DNA from: Amoebophrya sp. A120
Lineage: Eukaryota; Sar; Dinophyceae; Syndiniales; Amoebophryaceae
Reading direction: 5' to 3'
DNA: 64,000 nt
NCBI GenBank assembly: GCA_905178155.1
Contig: CAJINV010000008.1
Coordinates: 3,043,303-3,107,302, forward strand
The translations under genes were made by a program, and so were the position numbers. Within the stretch, counting starts at the first letter, position 1. Each line of letters starts with the position of its first letter. Under the pieces are notes generated by a model. The model had not been told where the DNA came from, did not search any database, and was given only the letters and a program-made list of their open reading frames with translations. Positions 18,001 through 25,539 of this stretch are shown here, piece by piece.

Positions 18001-21000
18001 GAAAATGAACAAGAAGGAACGTAGCGACTTCTTGGCGCGGGCGCTAGGAGTAGAGACAGACGAGGAGGCGGCAGAGCGGGTTCGAAAAGAACGAGAAGCC
18101 GAGAGCGCACTGCCCGTGCCAAAGGCACCGCAGGGAGTGAGCCAGAGTAGCGGGACAAACGGCAAAAAGGCGACCAGCGGCGAGGCACCAAAGCAAAAGC
18201 AGGCGAAGGCGAAAGTGCCAGGACCAGCACCGCCACGACCAGAAGGAGAAAAAACGCCGCCACCAAAACGCAGGAAAGCTTCAGAGCGATCGGGCGACGG
18301 CGCTGACAAAAAGAGGAAACCCAACAGAAAAGCGCCACCAGCACCGGCAGCCGCGGCAGAAGAGCAACCCCCAGCAAAAGCCCCGGCACCGAAAAAAGCA
18401 AAGGGGGCAGCCGGGCCAAAACCGAAGCCACCGGTAGCCGCGGCTGAAGGACAACCCCCGCCAAAGGCCCCGGCACAGAAAAAAGCAAAGGGGACAGCCG
18501 AGCCGAAGCCGAAGGCGCCGGAAGACAAACCACCGAAACCCAAGGCAGGCGGAAAGAAGAGACCCGCGGAGGTGGCGGAGGAACTAACGGAGGCGGCGAG
18601 CAAAAAACAGAAGCAAACCAACAAAAAACAAGACGAAGCCAATCCGACGAGAAACAGGCCACCACCTAAGCAGAACGAGCTGCCCAGGCAATCTGCTAGC
18701 TCTGCAGCAACAAATACCGCAGAAGCGGCGCCGCCGAAGAGTGAGCGAGCTGAGACGAGCACGAGCCACGGAACGGAGCTGCCGGCGGAGCAGAGAGGTC
18801 GGAAGGACCCAAGAGCGGTGGACGGGCTCGACGGGGCATCTGAAGTAAACATGCGGGAAATTGCGGAAACGAAAAAAAAGGAGACACCGCCGGCGCGGCC
18901 GTTTTCCATGTTTACATCGACGAGCCAGTTCTCGAAGGTCAGCGACCTGTTCCGCGCAGTGGAGCAGGTCAATGAACGGACTGCACAGTCGTCATCCGCC
19001 TCTTCCTCCTCCTTGTCCACAAATACGAGAGTGCAGAAGAAGTAGTCCCATTAGGTGGATCCCACCGACAGACCCCCAGCCCGCCCCCCCCCCACCCCAT
19101 CTCGCCATAACCCTCCCTGCCCACACAGTGGACGAAGCTCGAATCAGCTGGCGGGGAGCAACTGTCCGACAACAAGGGCTGTAAAAGAAGCATCCGCGAA
19201 AATAACAAGCGCGAACTCTCAGCAACCACCGGGCTGCAGCATGCCATCCGCTAACTCGCGGCTGGTCATCAACAAACGAAAGCGTCTAAGTCGAGTCGAG
19301 TTATCCAAAAACGAAAACGAGCACGAAAGTGTCTGCACAGCGTAGCGGGTAACTTTATGAAAGAAAAAAAGGAAGGTAAAAAAAAAGTCGAACTTGATCT
19401 GCGACCTGATCTGCCTGCTAAGGTATGCTACCTGAGGCGCCTCCATGTTCCTGTTCGAGCGCGGCGACGAAGACGAAGCACGAGAGCAAGCACGCGGAGG
19501 GATGCAGAGAAAAAGAGCGGAACTTCAGAAATGCGTGGCCTCTTGCCCGTTCCCTTCTACTTTTTGTTTTGTTCTTGCTCCCCGAAAGGGGGTTTCCTGT
19601 GGGGGGGGGTGCGGGAAGTCAGAAAACAAATGGCACGAAAGACGCCTGCTAACGAGCTGATCAAGATAAGGAAATGCCTCAGCTGTAGGCAGGGCACTGC
19701 GAGGTCATGCGAAAGAAGAGGCATTAGTGTGATTTCCTTCCTGGCAGGTGCGATCGAGGTGCAAGCTGCGATGGCTGTGTGTGTTATGCAGTGGCGCGTA
19801 AAAAACTACAACAGAGAAGCAAGGCAAAAAAGATCAAGCTCGGGCCGCGCGCGATGCTCGTCCCATTCGTTTTTTCCGCCGGTTCACTTCCTTCATCAGG
19901 GCCTTGCTCAACCCTGGACCAGAACGAGTAGGACCAAGGACCCAAGAGGGAGGCACTGCAGCGGAAAGTTGGAGCAAAACTATTCTTTTTGAAAAAGAAC
20001 CCAATAGGAGCCGACCTGCGTGGATGGTTACAAAACAGGTAGCTTGACCCCAAATGGCAATGATCATTGGGAGCAGCAGAGCGCAGCAGGACCCCGGGAC
20101 TGCAACAGCTCACCCCTGTTTTAGCTTAGAAATACGCAGTGCGCCGAGTATGCCGCTACCTCGACCCCTCAATCAGGCGGACGGCCCGGGGCGGGGATGC
20201 TGACGAAATTCGCGCTATAATCTGGCTAAATTTTTCCGCAGGCCGCGCAGCTTTTCGGCCCCACATTGATGGGCCGCGCGCCTTTGCCCGGCCTGCGCCC
20301 GCCTCGTGCGTGGGGCGGCCGGGCGCCGGGGGCGTTCCGCGGCTTCGCGCGAGGCCCTTTGCGCTCCTTTTTCGGCGGTGCCCCCCGTGGCGCCGCCCTC
20401 GAGCGATTTAAAATTTAAAAATTCGGAGTGGTTTCCGTCCGAATTTTTAAATTTTGCAAAGGCCGGCCCGCGCCCCTGCCAGCTTCGCGGCCCCGCGCCA
20501 CCGCCCGCCGGGCGAGTTCGCCGCGCTGCCGGACCCCCGGATCCGGAATTCGGGGAAGCTAAATCGGACGGATAAATCTTTTTGATTTTCCGCAGAAATT
20601 TGGCTAACCGGACGCCTAAAATGCCGCTAAAAGTGCGCTAACTTCCCCGCTAAGTATGTCGCTAAATATGTCGCTAAGTATCGCGCTAAATGTGTTGCTA
20701 AATCCGACAACAGGGAAATCCCACTGGATTTGGATCCGCGGACCAAATTTAGAAGATTCCCGGTCGGAATTTAGAACACATTTAGAACGATATTTAGACA
20801 CATATTTAGACACATATTTAGACACATATTTAGAAGCATTTCAATTGGACTTCAGCCGCACCTTCCACCCGCGATCCGATCGCGTGTGAAAGGTCCAGCT
20901 GACTCTCCGGGGGCGGAGGGCAAGGCGTTCTTCCGTCGAGCGCGGGACGTAAGCTCCGCGCGCAAGCTTGGGTAGGTCGGCGGGCGTTGACTTGAAGTTG

Positions 21001-22277
21001 CCCGACCGCTCCCGGCAAGCAAGGTCCGCAGCAAGGTTCCAAGCTCCCCGGGCGTGATGGCCGGGTGGCCGCGCCGCACGGCCCGGGCCGAGCGAAGGCC
21101 CCGGAGCCCGCTCTGCGGCGCTTGGCAGAGCGGGGGCGGCGGTTGGTTTCCCGCGGGCTTTTTCTGCTTTGCCTCTTAGGCAGTTTCCTGTCTTTGGGGC
21201 CAAACTATTTAGCGGGAAAATAGAACAAATTTAGCGCGTTACACCGCCCCGCCTCGTCCGTCTGACCTCAAGAAAAGAAGTAGCCCCCCCAACTACAAAC
21301 TCGCCGTCCGCGATCAGGATACGATGCGTACTAACCAACATTGTGCGAACCGAGATCCCGCGGGGCACAGGGTCTGGGCGGCTCGAAGCAGAACGTGCAG
21401 CACAAGCGGGAGACAACACATCCAAAGGTGGGGATGGTCTCAGGTCGTTCAGGTCCGCCAAGGGTTGCGTCTCGCTATCAGGGTTTCGCCAACTCCGTGG
21501 GGGCGTTGCGGGTATCTCCCTAAAACACCAAAACCGGCACAAATTGGGCCGGCAGTCCGGGTAATTGCTCACCAGCCGGCTTGTATGGCGAATAAGGTGC
21601 TCGACGAAGAAGAAATAAGCATGTAATTAGCACCTCCGGTTGGTAGAGCGATCGGCTACCGAGGCACGTCAGGGGGCGTCGCTACTTCAATTCAAATGCA
21701 AAATCCGCATGACAATCTCCTGCATTCTTCCTGACCCAGACATTCTTGTATTTCATACGAGGTCGCCAAGCGCAACCTGCGTGGGTCTCCTGCGCAACAG
21801 GTTGGCGGGATGGCGGAAACCGGTGGGTATTTTTCCCGTGCGGATTTGACGGCGTTTTCGTTTCCGGTACTCCTCTATCCCGTGCAAATATTGATCTGGG
21901 TCTGGAAAATTGATGTCACGCTAAGACATCATGACTGACGAAGTTCGTCCCAATCATGACTGACGAGGTGCAGAAGTTACCCAGCTAAGCATGACAAATT
22001 TTCGAGAAGAAGTTCTATGTCGCACTCGCGCCGCTGTGTTAGAAGTTCTATAGCTTATAAACTTGTTGAGTCCTCAGAAGTTCGCTGTTTGCATTGCAAA
22101 GTGCCACTGCTAGATCATGGTGTTGCGCAACGTGCATGATTACTTATGTATGATACCGGGTGCGCTTTTTTAGTACCTGAGGAACCTGACATATTTGCAA
22201 TGTATATCATGCTGCTTTCGGCGGGAAGCCTTTTGTCTCTCGCCCTGCACCGATGGTGTCTGCGGCGCAGAATCTAA
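12068..22277 (+). CDS. Small single-pass membrane protein, split by a 9.5-kb intron (5' end unresolved)
   Basis: Exons 12068-12239, 21763-21875 and 22212-22277 (stop TAA). The first frame opens at 12068 without a Met, so an upstream exon is likely. The visible product is about 116 residues: a basic start (SFYLRKNVQAWKANPS), a polar middle (MAETGGYFSRADLTAFS), then a membrane span FPVLLLLLSAGSLLSLAL and a short basic tail HRWCLRRRI. This suggests a C-terminally anchored or type I protein. I do not recognise the family. The frame survives removal of two introners, and the span exists only after the second is spliced out (the codons for it lie on both sides). Intron 1 is 9523 bp because a LINE landed in it. 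Confidence 0.6.
12558..16568 (+). CDS. LINE endonuclease-reverse transcriptase, part 1
   Basis: 1336 codons. Residues 1-325 are disordered (Ser, Gln, Gly, Pro). An exonuclease-endonuclease-phosphatase domain follows at about 328-635: LTWNLNGL (about 332), GGDMNAEF (about 514), RRIDFALI (about 575) and TDHLAIHT (about 627) match the metal-binding and catalytic motifs of apurinic-type LINE endonucleases. A charged linker comes next. The reverse transcriptase region begins with the fingers segment GEAAGADGMRVEGL (about 937), then motif A LMGLDASNFYNCL (about 1144) and motif B LIQGSVECMLIG (about 1203). The frame stops at 16566-16568, just at the expected motif C (F-V-x-D-D), so the polymerase is cut from its second catalytic Asp pair. 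It would nick the target and prime cDNA synthesis. The distance from motif B to C (about 125 residues) is longer than usual. Confidence 0.85.
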   Translation: MMAATNSNSVPTPNPAVPGGKGDERNQLQQSNSVEDDRGARYASNSSSREIGQGGSGRGPVANEQHETAGATDNKQIPEGQDKKQAASARSSSSSNYAQANRPRTGKIETLLPPLEDDEVEYAATNAPNSAGQRAQSSRPPPGARGHSSPGRNKNDLSSSVPPTEPKTRAPQSPKRLSSGVARDEALYANWKASLFPGIKAKRGTTEHGPAAANVRQQDGETSNASQPAIAGPPRERISAARQHDGKGEVPSSTSELLHAPDGSSSAGQRQDSADQPSTGVLASQESNSNSSAAPKESGWLDELGELDGADFLFGDQAGDSDSEGEGQAVRSLNHLTWNLNGLTAKTGKMTENSERLQSALYQTRTTSAISIELRTPLLTLDQAELKNSRFRPKLGARVSTATDVRKYCASVFAGAVGIVQRDSLKEPPLAQIRREVFTREVDAGFLMKEVTEKEDIVLWTTAELSTDRVFQCGLYRRDTYIAKYKEEERATVAKQMKPLLQELDSTARRADLRIFGGDMNAEFYEGPDGEFFFAREKVAPVIHEEVLAPLARLMSLYTKYHCPAGPTCFRITPRRIDFALIGAKDANSLKVKQKRVKVPANWQYEFNKKQTRCQWLKEDETPDEPETDHLAIHTVIQWKPTQETTDQVAPGSGQNNAGATGRKPTAFNATYAERKPGGPAAAGRVKVLKSKAEFEKCAPFPGAIAWPRGAAKKEQLAPILEAADMPSTRAVGLDGIPNWIRDLLKAECPMKARSLMSEQMEAFYGRKGGRKAKREKNQQPEEPSPKGGGNSAETADEKALREKKEKVRELVERWQATYPKLEEDENEDSIYKKARRVRKLVTGQARGELAGELSKINIGTKEQPNWVEGTERVAEEVAFYHLLRNELIRAAEGLGHTFNKTEFSKAFQQLTDASELVPEIIITGPQLRKTLSRMNGEAAGADGMRVEGLKSLTDSQLQDVADGMTDFLRKVGKAINSPGNMSQLIPHALTVLQVETLTKASGPITEVSKFRTVIKNTSVMKLLVSHLTYIATRVADVSDVFTRCGAAGKPAASCTLQLLEVLESCHGNELRDGYDDQDEKKDNSKPEAKATVPPQQTTTSNPSKEQKKGEEQQLGATAAVSSSSLTEEAAEAAVEVIEWIKLLMGLDASNFYNCLTLPTAVRCMRRARLHPTFIKLIMLTTWPKKIFLRNGDHYGEVRAHHDLIQGSVECMLIGAIVYMAGVQKVADFFEECYDEQGRIVASKIEGAAHRLKRSVKELYSGDDIDTSFPDYNLSEVDELWYDAGSLGGSATGYRRTQSWNKYRKVHTQQHQPGTLQRPDGAPRPKTSSALQFVER
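16569..17500 (+). pseudogene. LINE reverse transcriptase, thumb and connection (shifted frame)
   Basis: Downstream continuation in the next frame. Around 16561 the sequence reads ..NDDGTLCLRYRP.., supplying the Asp-Asp of motif C. One extra base near 16562-16563 would account for the break. The thumb follows, with KCERVF (about 16690), EKQAVKILGVAISL (about 16780) and helices such as RRAIGAAQHHTEQL, typical of LINE enzymes after motif C. The end of this segment is approximate: the frame loses protein-like character near 17400-17530, where the next frame takes over. A programmed shift cannot be excluded, but two breaks in one copy make mutation the simpler reading. Confidence 0.65.
17500..19045 (+). 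CDS. LINE C-terminal domain with histone H1-like basic tail
   Basis: Third frame, open to the stop at 19043-19045. It begins about YLCSETNSDGVVVRPFVLQV. A folded-looking domain of about 180 residues follows, containing GRDSFVISLENYQDLHGG, GQGIGLDLVEAIEGLQLLG and LRFVNIPGHDKNMDWPIYEF. I do not recognise it as RNase H or a zinc knuckle. Residues encoded at about 18120-18700 form a Lys/Pro/Ala-rich tail with a roughly 40-residue internal duplication (KAPAPKKAKG / KAPAQKKAKG), which probably binds nucleic acid. The last part is Ser/Thr-rich. It fuses to the upstream frame only through a frameshift. Confidence 0.6.
20410..20455. repeat. Perfect 18-bp inverted repeat (hairpin)
   Basis: Arms AAAATTTAAAAATTCGGA at 20410-20427 and its exact complement at 20438-20455, with a 10-nt loop. 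It is an A+T island inside G+C-rich DNA. Confidence 0.85.
20648..20835. repeat. Long imperfect hairpin made of tandem GCTAAATATGT units
   Basis: The left arm (about 20648-20706) repeats CGCTAAATATGT-like units. The right arm (about 20763-20835) repeats ATTTAGACACAT. The right arm's complement aligns with the left arm unit by unit over about 60-70 bp, with a loop of about 57 bp. Confidence 0.75.
21638..21698 (+). other. tRNA-like 3' terminus of the LINE
   Basis: GGTTGGTAGAGC matches a tRNA D-arm (A-box region), and TTCAATTCAAATGC about 45 nt later resembles a T-arm. The anticodon stem does not fold cleanly, so it is not called a tRNA gene. Confidence 0.3.
21876..22206. mobile_element. Introner, family A (intron)
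   Basis: Left TATCCCGTGCAAATATTGAT then CTGGGTCTGGAA; right CCTGACATATTTGCAATGTATA. Flanks tcctc/tcatg. The join FPVLL-LLSAG is in frame. Confidence 0.75.
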
Positions 22278-22588
22278 AGCCGCAAAAAGAAGATTTTCGA
22301 TTTAAGAATTTTTTAATTGCTGCTTCCAAACTTTAACTGTGGACTGCAAATCAAGTCTGAAAACATCTTTGCCAAACTTCTAACTTTGTCGAGCAAAATT
22401 AGAATCAGAGCCGTATCCTAATAAATTCTAGTGTCCTCAGAAGGGCGTCGATCGGCATGTTTTATTTTCCTTGCGTGCTTATTTGAGAAAAAACAAAAAG
22501 CTACCCGCGATCAAATACCGAACCGGCAAAGAGACGATAAAATACACTAACATGTATCGTTTTTACGAACCTGTTGATGATTACTTAC

Positions 22589-23312
22589 AGCTGCACCTTG
22601 CCTTCACCTCGCGTGCTGTGACACTTTTGAAATTATGACCCGCTCAGCTGTTACAATCTCGAACGTTGCAATTATAGAGTCTGGATTTTTTGTTGCATAG
22701 AGAGCAGGAGGAACATGCAGAGCTTTGCCTACTTTGCGGTTTTCGCAATACAAATTTCGCGAGATTCTTATGTGGTTTGGAGCTCCGGAACTTGTCATGC
22801 GCAATCTCGTGGAAGTAGGCTAGATCATGCACTTTTTGCATCTCAGATTTCCATTGTATTGTAACCCTTGAGCAAAAAGTTATTGTAACACCTGAGCGGG
22901 TTAGAGTTAGTATAGAAATGCTGCCCAATAATTTTTACAACGTGCTCTGCCCACCCGTGTAGCTGACCACCTTTTTTTTTAACCCGCTTTACTTCCACTG
23001 TAAAGCGTTTCAATGTTCCGGATGGAATGGTATGGTAGGCACCATGCCCTAGAGTGTTTCGCCTTGCGTTATGTGATCAAGACTTACACCCACGTACGTT
23101 GAACTCTAATGCACCACCAACGAATCGAATTTGAAATTTGTTTTCGGATTTGCAAAAAAATTTTCACTTTTTATAGTAGCGAATCGTTTATTTTATCACC
23201 AAAAGCTGCACCCTGCCGTCACTTCTTTGTGCTCTAACCCAGTTTTTATTTGCCTAATTTTGAACATGATGCTCTGCCCACCCGTGCAGCTGGCCACCTT
23301 TTTTTTTGGAAG
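22589..23312 (+). repeat. Intergenic duplication, one copy interrupted
   Basis: Copy 1 starts with GCTGCACCTTGCCTTCAC (about 22590) and ends GCTCTGCCCACCCGTGTAGC plus a T-run (about 22944-22980). Copy 2 starts GCTGCACCCTGCCGTCAC (about 23204) and ends GCTCTGCCCACCCGTGCAGC plus a T-run (about 23272-23308). Copy 1 is longer because of the element at 22634-22903. Confidence 0.65.
22634..22903. mobile_element. Introner-like element in intergenic DNA
   Basis: Ends TATGACCCGCTCAGCTGTTA and (inverted) TAACCCGCTCAGGTGTTACA. Flanks gaaat/gagtt. The interior has the CTTGTCATGC motif seen in family A introners. No reading frame is interrupted. Confidence 0.65.
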
Positions 23313-25519
23313 CTGCCTGTCTATCCTCTTGGAGGGTTGATAGCGTGGCTCACTTCTTAATCAATCTTTTGATAAACTAAAACTAACACTTAGAAAGATA
23401 TTGTCTCGCTTTCCTAGCAGATGCAGAATCCCATGTAACTTTGTAGTTCGACGTACAAATAATACAATCTCGAAAGGAGGAAGCTCGAAATTCAGCATGA
23501 CAATCCTATTGACGCAGTTTCATCGACTGGGTAGCTGCGAAAGCATTCGCAATCCCACAGCTGCTCGACGTGCAGCCACAAGTTGTCTGCAGATTGTTTG
23601 CGTGGCTTAAAAATCGGAACAATGATTGAATACTGTCTGCCAAGCAGAAGTAAGCAGGAGCCTAACACCTGCCTATATTGCGCGCTAGTTGTATATTCAC
23701 TCTTGAAAAAATTCAAGGGAATCTATGTGAATACCTGTACCGGTTCAGCTTCCGAGAAATGAAAATTGCGTTTCCTGGCACGACACCCTTTTTACAGATC
23801 CACATTATACTAGAATATCAAGGGTCGCCGAACAGAAAGAATAGAAAGACCAAAGTGTCGCTGTCTTTTCTGAAATGAATTTTTTGTAAATAAAACGGTT
23901 TCGCTTCTAAACAATTTCAAACAGAAACGTGGACATCCTGTATAGATGCATGAAAAAAGTTCGGCTGGCATCGCTACCGCAACGGACATGGCGACAGCGG
24001 CTTTATACATAGCAAGGGCTCATCAACACAGCATGACCTTGACTAAGAATTCCGTAATGTACTGTACAATACTAAAAGTAAAACGATGTCAAAAATGCTG
24101 CCCTGAGTGCCGTTTCCCTGTGGGAATACTCGTGTTTACCCTGTATGATATAGCGGATTCATGAATTGCATAGTTGTGCCTGTGGCACTACAGCCTCTGT
24201 TCATCATAGATACAGAGCGATTGCGACACGAGCTGCATATTTTTTTCCTACACCATCACCATCTATCACACGAAAAAATGCAACTGGGATATAAACATTT
24301 TTCATGAAATAAAATGCACCCCTGTACATACTTGAAAAACACCGCCTCCTCATTGCGGCACGGCAAGCGAAACCGTGCTCACGAACATAAACTGCCTTTA
24401 GGACGACAAGTTGAAGCGGCAAGCCAGAAATTACCTTTTGTGTTCTCGTCACAGGTACTACGTGGAACATCTGTGCTGCAATCACAAAAGCCACACCGCT
24501 GATGAATGAATATGAATTTTATATGAGAAAATGAGAATGATGCACTGCATCTGCATCACAAATTGAAGTTTAGGAATAATGTCGCTTGCCATGTTATTGC
24601 ATCCATCTTCCGCCCTGAAGGAAAAGCATTGTTCCCCCTGCAAACGACGCAGTCTAGTTTGTGTGGATGCCGCAACTGTGATTAAAGTTCAAGTTTTTCA
24701 CAGATAACGATGAACAAACCGCAATGGTCGTGCCGTTGAAATGCAATCATCCATACTTTTATTTGAATAATTTGCATTTCAAAGACCAGAGGACGATGAA
24801 GAGCAATAAAAAAATTGCATTTTGTACAAGCGCACGCAAAATCGCACTTTTTTGCCCTTTTTATTCAATGTTTGGCGTGTCGGGAGGTCGTGCTTGCTGG
24901 TCTAGGTTTTGGTGCTGTTTCGCATATTGAGGATGTCCAAAACACGTAAGCAAAGCCGCGGCAAACGGATATTAAGCAACAGGCTCGAAGACCGGAGCAG
25001 GAACCTTTCGGTTCAACACGGCCATTGTGATGAATGTCGAAAAGCATATGCAATTCGGGGACGGAACCACGCAAGGTTTCGTCCGGCTTCAGTCGCTTGC
25101 CTTTATTGCGGGATGTTCAAAAAGAGCGAGCTAATTTGCACGCAACAGAAGGTAAGAACCAAGAGGAAAGCAGTTTTCCTGCGTTTGGAATCTCATTTTT
25201 CTATACTTGTTTCTCCTCGCTGAAAGCCGAATCGCTATCGCGCGCACCACTACGTGCCTGGTATACATATGTCGCTCCTCCCGTGATGTTGCAATCTTTT
25301 TACAATTTTTGGCGATCTTCGCGACTTTATTATGTCATGCTGCTTTTGTGTGACGTGTCCATCATGTCATTGTCCAGCCCGTAGCCGGCATTACGTGGCT
25401 CGAGGACATCGCTGCAAGGGTTGGTGCGAAATAATTAGCAGGGTTGCAAAACATAAACAAGGTATATTATGTCATAGAGATATTATTAGAAGTTCTAGTT
25501 AGTTTCATCCGAACTTCGT

Positions 25520-25539
25520 GTTTTTTTCTTGTGGATCAG
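25520..25539 (+). promoter_or_regulatory. Possible spliced-leader acceptor of gene 3
   Basis: A T-rich tract (GTTTTTTTCTTGTGGATCAG) ends in AG directly before the ATG at 25540. Dinoflagellate-lineage mRNAs commonly receive a trans-spliced leader at such sites; its use here is inferred. Confidence 0.4.

Larger units (their letters stand above)
12456..21695 (+). mobile_element. LINE (non-LTR retrotransposon), 9.24 kb, inserted in an introner
   Basis: ATGCA occurs at 12451-12455 and 21696-21700, a likely target-site duplication. Inside are a roughly 100-bp leader, a coding region 12558-19045 (endonuclease, reverse transcriptase, thumb, unknown domain, basic tail), and a 2.65-kb non-coding 3' region with hairpins. 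The 3' end shows no poly(A); the last 60 bp contain a tRNA-like D-arm motif. The element lies in the same orientation as its host gene. Confidence 0.85.
19046..21695 (+). other. Long non-coding 3' region of the LINE
   Basis: No convincing protein. It contains a C-run (about 19084-19094), an A-rich patch (19358-19389), a very G+C-rich stretch (20150-20560), two strong hairpins and a tRNA-like end. It may include a second nested insertion that I could not delimit. Confidence 0.5.
12240..21757. mobile_element. Introner, family A, split by a LINE
   Basis: The left half 12240-12455 starts TATAAAATGCAAATATGTCT. The right half 21701-21757 ends GACATTCTTGTATTTCATA. Flanks cgaag/cgagg. Joined without the LINE, the two halves align to the element at 6215-6476 across the junction. 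Confidence 0.85.
22278..25539. other. Intergenic region between genes 2 and 3
   Basis: About 3.3 kb, richer in A+T than the genes, with only short unconvincing frames. It contains a segmental duplication (22589-23312), an introner-like element outside a gene (22634-22903), and T-runs that could serve trans-splice acceptors upstream of 25540. Confidence 0.6.

Noticed and set aside
17910-19020. Large minus-strand frames (251 and 356 codons) opposite the LINE
   Set aside because: Val/Ser/Phe-rich shadow of the Lys/Pro/Ala tail on the + strand.
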